A DNA stretch of 64,000 bases from an uncultured Sphingorhabdus sp. (GTDB lineage Bacteria; Pseudomonadota; Alphaproteobacteria; Sphingomonadales; Sphingomonadaceae), in contig CANLOL010000001.1 of the NCBI GenBank assembly GCA_947492905.1, positions 970,578 through 1,034,577 of the forward strand. The letters are read 5' to 3'. The position numbers and the translations under genes are program-made. The notes under the pieces were generated by a model, which did no database searches, was not told the DNA's origin, and saw nothing but the letters and a program-made list of their open reading frames with translations. Below are positions 45,710 through 54,873 of the stretch, in pieces (the stretch's first letter is position 1; every line of letters begins with the position of its first letter).

Positions 45710-48292
45710 ATGAGAATTATGAAATCTGCAATGATTGCTATGATGTGCAGCAGCGCTTTGGCTATGCCAGCATATGCTCAGGATGCACAAGAAGGAGCCG
45801 AAGAAGATGATTCAGATGTAATCATCGTTACGGCGACCCGCCGTGCACAAGATGTTCAGGATATTCCGCTAGCGGTTACCGCCGTTAGCCCACAGCAGCT
45901 GGAAGAGCAGGGCGTTGTGAATGTTCAAAATCTAACAGCAGTTTCATCTAGTTTCTCAACATCCAATGCGCAAATCGCATCGGGTTCGGTTGTGCTGCGT
46001 ATTCGCGGCGTTGGTACGACATCAAATAACATTGGTTTCGAATCTGCGGTTGGTATTTTCATTGATGGCGCATATCAATCGCGTCCTGGTGTGGCTTTAT
46101 CAGAATTTGTTGACGTGGAACGTGTTGAGGTTCTTCGCGGCCCACAAGGCACATTGTTTGGCCGCAACACTTCTGCTGGTGCGCTGAACATTACCAATGT
46201 TCGCCCTGATTTGAGCGAGATTGGTGGTTTCGTAAATGCTACTTATGGCAATTTTAATACGGTCAGCCTCCAAGGTGCAATTAACGCACCACTCGTAGAA
46301 GATACACTGGCACTTCGTTTAACGGGTGCTTATCGCCGTGCCGATGGTACCGTTGATGTGTTGGATGGCGATGGTAATTTTATTGACGATTCAAATGATG
46401 TTGATCAATTTTTGGTTCGCGGCCAATTGGGCTTTGAAACAGCTGGTGGCATTAGAGGCCGTTTAATCGGTGATTATTCGAAAAGCACATCAAGCTGCTG
46501 CGTTGCGGTAGAAGTTTTAACGGCGAGCATAGAAACCGCAGGTGCATTCAATTTGGTTGGCCTTGGTCCAAGAGGCGGTCAATCTGGCCCCAATGTTCCA
46601 ACAAATCCTTTTGATACAGCAGGTCTTGGTCAAGCATTAGATGATCGTACAGCAACGGCCAACTTCATTCCCATCGTTGATGTGGATCAATGGGGTATTA
46701 CGGGTGAATTGGAAATCCCTCTCGGGGATAGCGCCAATATATTCTATGTTGGTTCTTTTCGTGATTTTGAATCGCGCGAGACATATGACAGTGATTTCTC
46801 TGGTCTAGATGTTTTCGATATTGACTTGCTCAATACACAAATTGAAACACAGACGCATGAACTTCGTATTCAAGGTGAAGCCCTGAATGATAGATTAGAT
46901 TGGTTGGTTGGTGTATTCTATTCAAACGAAGATATTTTCTCGACAACAACCGCTTCACTAGGCGCTGATTTTGATGGGCTTGCGGGTGCGTTATTTGGCG
47001 GTGCGGCTGGCCCTGCGCCATTGGCATTATTCTCTGGCGGTATTTCGCCAAATGGTATTTCCAATACCAACCAATTCACGCAAGACAGCACAAGTTTCTC
47101 TGTCTTTACGCACAATACATTTGCGCTAACCGATGGATTGGATTTCACATTTGGTCTGCGTTATTCGGATGAGAGCAAAGAGGGCAGCTTTACGCAACCT
47201 GTTATCAACAATACATTATGCCCAGCTATTTTGAGCAATTTAACGGGTAACCCGCCTGCGGGCGCAGCTCCTGCACCGCCATTGGGTACGGCTTTGGGTA
47301 ATGGCTTATTTGGTCTTGGTTGTTTTGCATTTACAGCTCCTGCTGATCTGCCAACCGCTGGTGTCATTCCAACGCCAATTACATTTGATGGCACTGGCGC
47401 TGATGAATTTAACGATGATGAGTTAATCTGGACAGTGAAATTGGGTTATGAATTTCCCACTGTTCCTGTAAATGTCTATGCTAGCTTTACCCATGGTTAT
47501 AAATCAGGTGGATTTAACTTGGATTCTACCGCGGCTATTGGCGGCGCAGACCCACGTTTCGCATCAGAAGAAGTGGATGCTTATGAAGTTGGTTTAAAAG
47601 CAAAATTATTGAACAATGCAGTGACATTGAACATTGCAGGTTTCTATGAAGAGTTTACCGATTTCCAAGTGCTTGAATTTACCGGTGCTCAATTCCAAAC
47701 CTTTAACGTGCCGCGTGCCGTGTCACAGGGTGTTGAAATTGAATCAGTCATTCAACCGAGCGATAATTTCACAATCAATGCTGCATTGACCTATACCGAT
47801 GCAGAATATCCTGATGATTGTGCTGGTACACAGATAAACGTGCCTAATGTTGCAACATTGTGCGGTAATTCGCTAACCAATGCTCCTGAATTTGTGGCTA
47901 TTGCCGGTGCTACTTACAGCAAAGATTTCGGTTCTAACCTGAATTTCTTCTACAATGCACAATTGCGTATGGAAAGCGATCGCCGGACATCTACGCAAGC
48001 AACTGTGGTTCCTAATGCAGCAGCAATTGCAGCGGCAGGTGGTGATTTACAAGCCGCTATCGCAGCGTCTCCATTGGTTCCATTTGATGTTCAAAATGGT
48101 AACGTTCAAATCAATATGCGCGCTGGCATTGGTGCCCAAGATCAATCATGGGGTCTGGAGTTCTTTGTGAATAATCTAACCGATGTGAACACACGCGGCG
48201 TTACGTTTAACACAGTGCTTCGCGGAACATCACGGTCTGCATTCTTGCAAAACCCAAGAACTTACGGCGTTACATTACGCGGTAAATTCTAA
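45710..48292 (+). CDS. TonB-dependent outer-membrane receptor
   Basis: 860 residues. Signal peptide to AYAQD, then the acidic EEDDSDVIIVTATRRAQDVQD region with the TonB box, plug domain GVGTTSNNIGFESAVGIFIDGAYQSR and VEVLRGPQGTLFGRNTSAGALNI, and a barrel ending TYGVTLRGKF. GGGAGAG lies 10 bases before the ATG. It is similar in architecture to the receptor at 56513-59104, down to a Cys-Cys pair (SCCVAVEV here, ECCVAANL there) near residue 265. Substrate unknown; a terminator follows, so it is a monocistronic unit. Confidence 0.95.
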   Translation: MRIMKSAMIAMMCSSALAMPAYAQDAQEGAEEDDSDVIIVTATRRAQDVQDIPLAVTAVSPQQLEEQGVVNVQNLTAVSSSFSTSNAQIASGSVVLRIRGVGTTSNNIGFESAVGIFIDGAYQSRPGVALSEFVDVERVEVLRGPQGTLFGRNTSAGALNITNVRPDLSEIGGFVNATYGNFNTVSLQGAINAPLVEDTLALRLTGAYRRADGTVDVLDGDGNFIDDSNDVDQFLVRGQLGFETAGGIRGRLIGDYSKSTSSCCVAVEVLTASIETAGAFNLVGLGPRGGQSGPNVPTNPFDTAGLGQALDDRTATANFIPIVDVDQWGITGELEIPLGDSANIFYVGSFRDFESRETYDSDFSGLDVFDIDLLNTQIETQTHELRIQGEALNDRLDWLVGVFYSNEDIFSTTTASLGADFDGLAGALFGGAAGPAPLALFSGGISPNGISNTNQFTQDSTSFSVFTHNTFALTDGLDFTFGLRYSDESKEGSFTQPVINNTLCPAILSNLTGNPPAGAAPAPPLGTALGNGLFGLGCFAFTAPADLPTAGVIPTPITFDGTGADEFNDDELIWTVKLGYEFPTVPVNVYASFTHGYKSGGFNLDSTAAIGGADPRFASEEVDAYEVGLKAKLLNNAVTLNIAGFYEEFTDFQVLEFTGAQFQTFNVPRAVSQGVEIESVIQPSDNFTINAALTYTDAEYPDDCAGTQINVPNVATLCGNSLTNAPEFVAIAGATYSKDFGSNLNFFYNAQLRMESDRRTSTQATVVPNAAAIAAAGGDLQAAIAASPLVPFDVQNGNVQINMRAGIGAQDQSWGLEFFVNNLTDVNTRGVTFNTVLRGTSRSAFLQNPRTYGVTLRGKF

Positions 48293-48312
48293 ACCTAAAT
48301 CATAATATAATG

Positions 48313-48346
48313 AAACGGGCTGTTGGGAACAATGGCCCGTTTTTTT
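48313..48346 (+). terminator. Rho-independent terminator after the TonB receptor gene
   Basis: AAACGGGC (48313-48320) pairs with GCCCGTTT (48335-48342); an inner TGTT/AACA pairing narrows the loop, and seven T follow. A textbook intrinsic terminator 20 bp after the stop codon. Confidence 0.9.
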
Positions 48347-48442
48347 ATGTTTGCTTAGTTTTGAAATTCTACTTTTATTTGTAATGAATATTGCGCATAG
48401 TGAAATGAGCTTGCGAAAGAATATTTCAAAAAAGGGTTTTTT

Positions 48443-51331
48443 ATGATTAAGGCATTATTGTTTACTACCGCCGCTGTTTTGGCATTAACCGCCCCTCAGA
48501 GTGCTTTGTTTGGCCAAGATAATAGCACCGCTGAAAATTCAGAAAGCAGCAGCCTGAAGCTTGATTATGAGAAATTCACATTGGAAAATGGCCTAGAGGT
48601 CATATTGCATGTCGACAAATCCGATCCCATAGTCGCCATGACCACTGTGGTGCATGTGGGCAGTAATAGAGAAAAGCCCGGGCGCACTGGCTTTGCCCAT
48701 TTCTTTGAGCATATGGCGTTTAATGATAGCGAAAATGTACCGCGCGGATGGAACAGAAAAGCCATTCCAGAATGGGGTGGTCTGCGCAATGGCGGTACAT
48801 GGCGCGATGGCACTATTTATTTTGAAGTCGTGCCCAAAGATGCTTTTGACAAAATATTATGGATCGATAGTGACCGTCTGGGCTATATGATAAATACCGT
48901 CACCACCGCAGCATTAGAGCGCGAAAAACAAGTGGTGAAGAATGAGAAGCGCCAGCGCGTTGATAATGCGCCTTATGGATATACGGGCGAAGTGATTAGC
49001 AAAGCCCTCTATCCCGAGGGGCATCCCTATAATTGGTCGGTTATTGGTTCGCTACCCGATTTGCAAGCGGCAACATTGGATGATTTGAAAGAATTTTATG
49101 CGCAATATTATGGCCCCAATAATGCGACCCTAACAATTGCGGGTGATATTGATATTGCGGAGACCAAGGCAAAGGTGCAGCAATGGTTTGGCGAGATTAA
49201 GCGCGGTCAAGAGGTTCAAAAATTAAAACCGCGCCCTGTGACATTAGAGCAAAGCAAAAATCTATATTTTGAAGATAGTTTTGCCAAATTACCCGAAATG
49301 CGTATGACATTCCCAACGGTAGAAGCAGGGCATAAAGATGAAGTTGCCCTTGATTTATTAGCGCAGATAGTTGCGGGCAGTAAAAATGCGCCTTTGCACA
49401 AAAAAATAGTCGATCAAGATAAATTAGCACCGCGCGTGGTTGGCTTTAACAATAGCGGTGAAATAGCAGGCGAATTTACCTTCATCGTACGCGGTAAAGC
49501 CAATGTTGATTTGGATGATGTGAAAAATTCGCTGCAATCTGCCTTGCTTGATTTTGAGAAAAATGGCGTTGATCCGGTTGATTTGAAGCGCATCAAAGTT
49601 GAACAGGAAACCATTGTCTATAATCAATTGGGCACTGTGTTGGGCAAAGGTCGCGCGCTGGCACAAGGCAATGAATTTGGCGACGATCCTATTGATATTG
49701 TGAAAAGTGTTGATCGCATCAATGTGGTGAGTGCCGATGATATTATGCGCGTTTATAATCAATATATCAAAAATAAACCTTCGGTTATCACAAGCTTTGT
49801 TCCCAAAGGCCAAGCAGCATTATCAGTTAATGATGCAAGCTTAGCGAGTGTTTGGATCGAAGAAGTGAAATCTGGAGTCGCCAGCGAAGAAGTAAGCGCT
49901 GGAGCGGTCGCGGAGTTTGAGAAAACACCGAGCAAATTTGATCGTAGCGAACCGCCATTTGGCGAATTGCCGCTCATCGCAAGTCCCGATATTTGGGAAC
50001 AAGAGCTGAGCAATGATGTTAGGCTGTTGGGCATTACCAATGATGAAACACCCTTAGTTAATTATGACATTACCATTGCGACAAATAACCATGGACAAAG
50101 CGCCGATAAACAAGGCGTTGCAAATCTGTTGGGCCGTATCTTAAACGAAGGCACAGCCAGCAAAACACCCGCGCAATTAGAGCAAGCAATTGGATTATTG
50201 GGTGCTGGCATCACTGCTTCATCTGGTGATGAGGACACGGTAATAAGCGTAACAGCGCCGCGTAAGAATTTTGAAGCAACGATTGATTTGGTGCATGAAA
50301 TGCTTAGCAGCCCGCGATTTGAGCCTGCGAGTTTTGAGCGGCAAAAATCGGCAATGCTGACCCAGATTACGGGTAATAAAGGATCATCAGGTGCTATCTC
50401 GGCGCAAGTCTTTGATAAATTACTCTATGGTTATGATAGCCCATTGGGCCGCAGCGTTTTGGGCACAGAAGATAGCGTGAGCGGATTGACTTTGGATGAT
50501 GTGAAAGCGCGCCATGCACATTTGTTGAATAGCAAAGCACGTATTCATATCGCTGGGGATATTGCGCCCGATAAAGCCAAAGCATTTGATAAAATTGCAC
50601 AGCTATTTTCTGCGATAGAGTCTTCAGACATAGATTTGCAGATAAAGCCAAGCACTAAATCGCGTGTCTATTTCATCGATGTGCCGGGCAGTAAGCAAAG
50701 TATATTGCGTATTGGCAAATTAGTCCCATCGACTAGCGATGCTGATTTCAATAAAATTGATTATACCAATGAAAAATTAGGCGGCGGTATTAGCGGTAAT
50801 TTGTCTCAAACCTTACGCATTGAGAAAGGTTATACCTATGGTGCTTTTTCTGGTGTGACACGCGGCAATTCAGAACAAATTTTTCGCGTTATCACCAGCG
50901 TAAGATCGAATGCTACAAAGGCTTCGCTGGATATTATTCATGATATGCTGACCAATTATGGAAATGTTTATTCGGATGATGATGCTCAGATTACTCGCCA
51001 AAAATTGCTAAAAGACAATACGCGTGCCTTTGAGAGTTTAGCCAATAAGCGCTCTATTTTGCGCAACATTAGCGAATTTGGAAAAGACAAAGATTATATT
51101 GAGAAAGAACAACAAGAATTGCTCAATATGACCACAGCTGATTTTCAAAACATTGCAAAAAAATATCTTAAAGAAGATGAGATGATCTATTTAATCGTCG
51201 GTGATAAAGAAACGCAATTTTCAGAAGTCCAAGCCTTTGCCAATGAAAAAGCTAAGGGCGAGGTGACCGAGTTGAATATTGATGGTTCATTATTTGTTGA
51301 ATTTAATGTGCCGCAAAAGGCTGATGAATAA
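48443..51331 (+). CDS. M16-family zinc metallopeptidase, exported
   Basis: 962 residues with a signal peptide (cleavage near LFGQD). Two M16 halves: the first has the inverted zinc motif HFFEH (GFAHFFEHMAFND), with a downstream Glu in the helix after it; the second half (from about residue 520) lacks the motif and is the usual inactive half that closes the clam shell. Family members degrade small peptides in the periplasm, sometimes those brought by TonB receptors. An AAAGGG precedes the ATG. The stop overlaps the next gene start by one base (TAATG), so a small membrane protein is co-translated. Confidence 0.94.
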   Translation: MIKALLFTTAAVLALTAPQSALFGQDNSTAENSESSSLKLDYEKFTLENGLEVILHVDKSDPIVAMTTVVHVGSNREKPGRTGFAHFFEHMAFNDSENVPRGWNRKAIPEWGGLRNGGTWRDGTIYFEVVPKDAFDKILWIDSDRLGYMINTVTTAALEREKQVVKNEKRQRVDNAPYGYTGEVISKALYPEGHPYNWSVIGSLPDLQAATLDDLKEFYAQYYGPNNATLTIAGDIDIAETKAKVQQWFGEIKRGQEVQKLKPRPVTLEQSKNLYFEDSFAKLPEMRMTFPTVEAGHKDEVALDLLAQIVAGSKNAPLHKKIVDQDKLAPRVVGFNNSGEIAGEFTFIVRGKANVDLDDVKNSLQSALLDFEKNGVDPVDLKRIKVEQETIVYNQLGTVLGKGRALAQGNEFGDDPIDIVKSVDRINVVSADDIMRVYNQYIKNKPSVITSFVPKGQAALSVNDASLASVWIEEVKSGVASEEVSAGAVAEFEKTPSKFDRSEPPFGELPLIASPDIWEQELSNDVRLLGITNDETPLVNYDITIATNNHGQSADKQGVANLLGRILNEGTASKTPAQLEQAIGLLGAGITASSGDEDTVISVTAPRKNFEATIDLVHEMLSSPRFEPASFERQKSAMLTQITGNKGSSGAISAQVFDKLLYGYDSPLGRSVLGTEDSVSGLTLDDVKARHAHLLNSKARIHIAGDIAPDKAKAFDKIAQLFSAIESSDIDLQIKPSTKSRVYFIDVPGSKQSILRIGKLVPSTSDADFNKIDYTNEKLGGGISGNLSQTLRIEKGYTYGAFSGVTRGNSEQIFRVITSVRSNATKASLDIIHDMLTNYGNVYSDDDAQITRQKLLKDNTRAFESLANKRSILRNISEFGKDKDYIEKEQQELLNMTTADFQNIAKKYLKEDEMIYLIVGDKETQFSEVQAFANEKAKGEVTELNIDGSLFVEFNVPQKADE

Positions 51332-51732
51332 TGCACGGTAAAGCCAGCCTTTCGATTAAAATACTATATTGGGTTGCAACATTATTGATGTTTGCATTGA
51401 TGCTGTTGGCCATAGTAAATTATCATCTGCAATATGAGGCGATGTCTGGTTTTTTCGCTAAATTTGGCTATCCGACCTATATTGTCTATCCGCTGGCTTA
51501 TCTGAAATTAGGCGCATTATTGGCGATTGCTTCTAATCTTTATCGTAACCTGAAAGACATTGCTTATGGCGCCTATTTCATCAACATGATCGCAGCGACC
51601 TATGCGTATCTAGATGCTGGCGATAATCCTGTGCATGCCTATGTTGGATTGGCGGTAATCCCGATTAGTTATATCCTGAGCAATAAAGTACGCGGCGAAC
51701 CAAAGCGCGATGCCTTTATCATGAAATCTTAA
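51331..51732 (+). CDS. DoxX-like small membrane protein
   Basis: 133 residues with four hydrophobic helices: ILYWVATLLMFALMLLAIVN, then GFFAKFGYPTYIVYPLAYLKLGALLAIAS, AYGAYFINMIAATYAYL and YVGLAVIPISYIL. The FGYP...PL...K..G...... pattern is that of the DoxX family of unknown function. Start codon overlaps the M16 peptidase stop by one base, and the LOG gene follows in 8 bp. It is probably in the inner membrane. Confidence 0.8.
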   Translation: MHGKASLSIKILYWVATLLMFALMLLAIVNYHLQYEAMSGFFAKFGYPTYIVYPLAYLKLGALLAIASNLYRNLKDIAYGAYFINMIAATYAYLDAGDNPVHAYVGLAVIPISYILSNKVRGEPKRDAFIMKS

Positions 51733-51740
51733 GGGCGATT

Positions 51741-52310
51741 ATGAAAAGATTGGCAGTATATTGCGGCTCTAGCATGGGCGCCAATGCGCACTATGAACAA
51801 TGCGCGCATGATCTTGGTATTGCGATGGGACAGCGCGGTATTGATCTGGTTTATGGCGGCGGCAAGCTTGGCCTTATGGGCGTGGTTGCCGATACTGTGC
51901 TTAGTCAAGGCGGGCAAGCCTATGGCGTTATACCAGAGGCCTTGCGCGATCATGAGGTGGCGCATCAGGGGCTTACCGAATTGTATATCGTCAAAGATAT
52001 GCATGAGCGCAAAGCCAAGATGACCGAATTAACCGACGCATTTGTCGCTATTCCAGGCGGCATTGGTACGCTCGATGAATTATTTGAGGCATGGACATGG
52101 CGTTCTTTGGGCTATCATAATAAGCCTTTTGCGCTGCTTGATGTGGATGGATATTGGCATCATCTTAGCCAGTTTTTGAACAATGTGGCGCAGCAAAAAT
52201 TTATGTCGGAAGAGCGCCGTAATTTGCTGATAGAGGGTGATGATATTGGTGATGTATTGGATCAATTGACCATAGCATGTGATGACAAAAAATCGCAGAT
52301 GATTTGGTAA
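51741..52310 (+). CDS. LOG-family nucleoside-monophosphate phosphoribohydrolase
   Basis: 189 residues. The LOG/TIGR00730 motifs are YGGGKLGLMGVVADTVL and the active-site PGGIGTLDELFEAWTW (PGGxGTxxE). In plants and some bacteria such enzymes release free cytokinin bases; in most bacteria they cleave AMP and related nucleotides. The start MKRLAVYCGSSMGAN is the usual first strand with CGSS. Starts 8 bp after the DoxX-like gene. Confidence 0.95.
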   Translation: MKRLAVYCGSSMGANAHYEQCAHDLGIAMGQRGIDLVYGGGKLGLMGVVADTVLSQGGQAYGVIPEALRDHEVAHQGLTELYIVKDMHERKAKMTELTDAFVAIPGGIGTLDELFEAWTWRSLGYHNKPFALLDVDGYWHHLSQFLNNVAQQKFMSEERRNLLIEGDDIGDVLDQLTIACDDKKSQMIW

Positions 52311-52338
52311 ATATGATGGGTAAGATTGGGTAATTTAT

Positions 52339-53265
52339 ATGGCAATATTATCGTCACTATCGCTTGATCTGGATAAGGATGATCTGCCCAGCTTAGCGCA
52401 AAAATTGGGTCAGTCTTTTCAAAATACTGGTTTTGCCATTATCGATAATCATGGGATTGATACACAGCTGATTGAACGCGCTGAAACATTATCGCGGCAA
52501 TTTTTCGCACTGCCAGAGGAGGTGAAACATCGCTATCATTTAGGCAATGGCGGCGCGCGCGGATATACGCCCTTTGGTACAGAAAAAGCGAAAGATTCGG
52601 ATAAAGTTGACCTAAAGGAATTTTGGCATATTGGCCGTGATTTGCCAGAGGGGCATGCTTTTCAAGACTATATGCCAGCGAATATCTGGCCCGCAGAGGT
52701 TGATGAATTTCGCGCGGTATTTTTGGAATTATTCGCAGCTTTTGATAAATGCGGTCTCAGAATATTGCAGGCTATTGCGCTCTATTTGCGCATCGATATG
52801 GATTATTTTGCCGATACGGTGCGCGATGGAAATTCTGTGCTTAGATTATTGCACTATCCGCCTGTGCCCGCCAATTCGCCCTCTGTTCGAGCAGCGGCGC
52901 ATGAAGATATAAATACCATCACCCTATTATTGGGAGCGCAAGAGGCAGGATTAGAATTGCTCGATCGTGATGGCAATTGGCAGCATGTTAAACCCAAAGA
53001 CGGGCAATTGGTGGTCAATATCGGCGATATGCTGCAACGATTGACCAATAATATATTGCCCTCGACCACGCATCGGGTTGTCAATCCATCGCCGATGCGT
53101 GCATCGCATGCACGCTATTCAATGCCTTATTTTTTGCACTTTAGACCCGACTTCATGATTGAGACATTAGAGAATTGTAAAGCGGATGGCATAAACCATT
53201 ATCCCGATCCGATAAGCGCGCATGATTATCTATTACAGCGCCTAAAAGAGATTAATCTGATATAA
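52339..53265 (+). CDS. Isopenicillin N synthase-like 2OG-Fe(II) oxygenase
   Basis: 308 residues. N-terminal DIOX_N domain (FQNTGFAIIDNHGID ... RQFFALPEEVKHRYH) and a C-terminal double-stranded beta-helix with iron ligands His/Asp in AAHEDINTITLLLGA and His in STTHRVVNP, plus the Arg-x-Ser in SHARYSMPYF for the cosubstrate. It is likely a 2-oxoglutarate-dependent dioxygenase; the substrate is unknown. It follows the LOG gene by 28 bp. An inverted repeat and 12-bp repeats follow its stop. Confidence 0.93.
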   Translation: MAILSSLSLDLDKDDLPSLAQKLGQSFQNTGFAIIDNHGIDTQLIERAETLSRQFFALPEEVKHRYHLGNGGARGYTPFGTEKAKDSDKVDLKEFWHIGRDLPEGHAFQDYMPANIWPAEVDEFRAVFLELFAAFDKCGLRILQAIALYLRIDMDYFADTVRDGNSVLRLLHYPPVPANSPSVRAAAHEDINTITLLLGAQEAGLELLDRDGNWQHVKPKDGQLVVNIGDMLQRLTNNILPSTTHRVVNPSPMRASHARYSMPYFLHFRPDFMIETLENCKADGINHYPDPISAHDYLLQRLKEINLI

Positions 53266-53313
53266 ATGCTGCGCAGTATTTGTTGCAGCATTTGTTGCAG
53301 CATTCGTGCAGCA
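53265..53313. repeat. Inverted repeat and 12-bp tandem units after the oxygenase gene
   Basis: AATGCTGC (53265-53272) can pair with GCAGCATT (53285-53292). The second arm belongs to the tandem units TTTGTTGCAGCA (53279-53290 and 53291-53302), followed by a degenerate third (53303-53313). It may serve as a weak terminator or be slippage-derived. Confidence 0.6.
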
Positions 53314-53419
53314 TTAACGGTAAATTTCGGGCTTGCTAATATTCTATTCTCTGCCAATATGCCATATAGAGGTGGCGATTATGCACATAGTTTCAAGCCT
53401 TTATGGGGGATGAAATGCA

Positions 53420-54865
53420 GTGAAATCTAAGGCAGATATACATGTTAATGGCGGATTTAAGCTGCCTTTTTGGAACAAATTTGCTTATGGTATTGGCTCT
53501 ATTCCCTATGGGATAAAAGATGGCGGCTTTAGCTATTTTGTTCTGATTTATTATTCGCAAGTTTTGGGTCTGCCTGCGCAATATGTTGGGTTAGCGCTTT
53601 TCATTGCCATGCTATTTGATGCAATATCTGATCCATTAATTGGATATTGGAGCGATAATATACGCAGCCCAATGGGACGCAGACATCCATTTATGTATGC
53701 AGCGGCTTTGCCCATTGCGATAAGCTATTATTTCCTATGGATACCGCCCACAAGTTTAAGCGATACGCAATTATTTTTATGGCTACTTATATTGTCAATC
53801 GGGATACGCACGCTGATAACATTATATGAAGTTCCATCATCAGCACTAAGCGCAGAAATGACCAATGATTATGATGAACGCACCTCTATATTATCCTATC
53901 GCCAATCTTTCGCATGGATAGGGGGAACTCTCATTGGCTCTATTGGTCTGGCTTTTTTCTTAGTACCAACCGACACGATTGAACGCGGGATTATGAATGT
54001 CTCTGGCTATCAGAGCTTTGGCTTGGTTGCATCGATTGCGATATTTATCTGCATTATGATTAGCGCGCTAGGCACGCATAGAATGATACCCTATTTGCGC
54101 AAAGCACCTGAAAAATCGGCCATGTCAATTAAGCGGACATTTTCAGAGATTTTTGAAACTCTATCCGACAAAAGTTTCATCGCTATATTTCTGACGACAT
54201 TGGTGGGGGCAACGGCAACGGGACTTTCTGCGGGTTTGAATTATTATATCAATAATTTCTTTTGGGAATTTACCACTGAGCAAGTGTCATTATTGCAAAT
54301 ATCGGTGATTATCTCTGCACTATTTGCTCTATTCATTGGGCCTTGGGCTTCGCGCAAATGGGGTAAAAAGCGCACGGCAATTGGCATGGGTATCATAGCC
54401 TTTAGCACAACCCCTATGCCCGTTGCACTGCGATTGATGGGAGTGATGCCCGATAATGGCGATCCAATATTATTCCCGATTATTTTTATGCTCGCTCTGG
54501 TTGATTTGACCTTAATCATATGTTTCTTGGCCTTAGGTCAATCGATGGTGGCTGATGTGGTAGAGGCGAGTGAATTGCGCACCAAGCGGCGCAGCGAAGG
54601 TGTGTTATTTGCTTCTATCACTTTTGCGCGCAAATTCTCTCAAGGCAGCGGGGTAATGATTGCATCCATTATGCTCGCAATAATAGAGTTTCCACGGCAA
54701 TTAAGTCCGGGGGAAATCCCTAGCGAGAATATCTATAATCTAGGTCTTATCTATGCCCCGACATTATTCATCATTTGGACGTTCATGTTGTTCATGCTCT
54801 CGCGCTATAAAATTGATCGCGATACCCATGCAAAAAATGTAGCAATATTATCCGATAAGGCATGA
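53420..54865 (+). CDS. GPH-family (MelB-like) sugar:cation symporter
   Basis: 481 residues, 12 hydrophobic helices, starting at GTG with GGGGGA nine bases upstream. FAYGIGSIPYGIKDGGFSYFVLIYYSQVLGLPA, DAISDPLIGYWSDNIRSPMGRRHPFMYAAALP (landmarks YGIGSIPYGIKDGG, DAISDPLIGYWSD and GRRHPF) are the signature of the glycoside-pentoside-hexuronide symporters (MFS_2), whose members include the alpha-galactoside carrier MelB. It stands convergent to the BCCT gene and 4.5 kb from the alpha-galactosidase operon. Import of an alpha-galactoside is a plausible inference. Confidence 0.9.
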   Translation: MKSKADIHVNGGFKLPFWNKFAYGIGSIPYGIKDGGFSYFVLIYYSQVLGLPAQYVGLALFIAMLFDAISDPLIGYWSDNIRSPMGRRHPFMYAAALPIAISYYFLWIPPTSLSDTQLFLWLLILSIGIRTLITLYEVPSSALSAEMTNDYDERTSILSYRQSFAWIGGTLIGSIGLAFFLVPTDTIERGIMNVSGYQSFGLVASIAIFICIMISALGTHRMIPYLRKAPEKSAMSIKRTFSEIFETLSDKSFIAIFLTTLVGATATGLSAGLNYYINNFFWEFTTEQVSLLQISVIISALFALFIGPWASRKWGKKRTAIGMGIIAFSTTPMPVALRLMGVMPDNGDPILFPIIFMLALVDLTLIICFLALGQSMVADVVEASELRTKRRSEGVLFASITFARKFSQGSGVMIASIMLAIIEFPRQLSPGEIPSENIYNLGLIYAPTLFIIWTFMLFMLSRYKIDRDTHAKNVAILSDKA

Positions 54866-54873
54866 TGCCCCCT

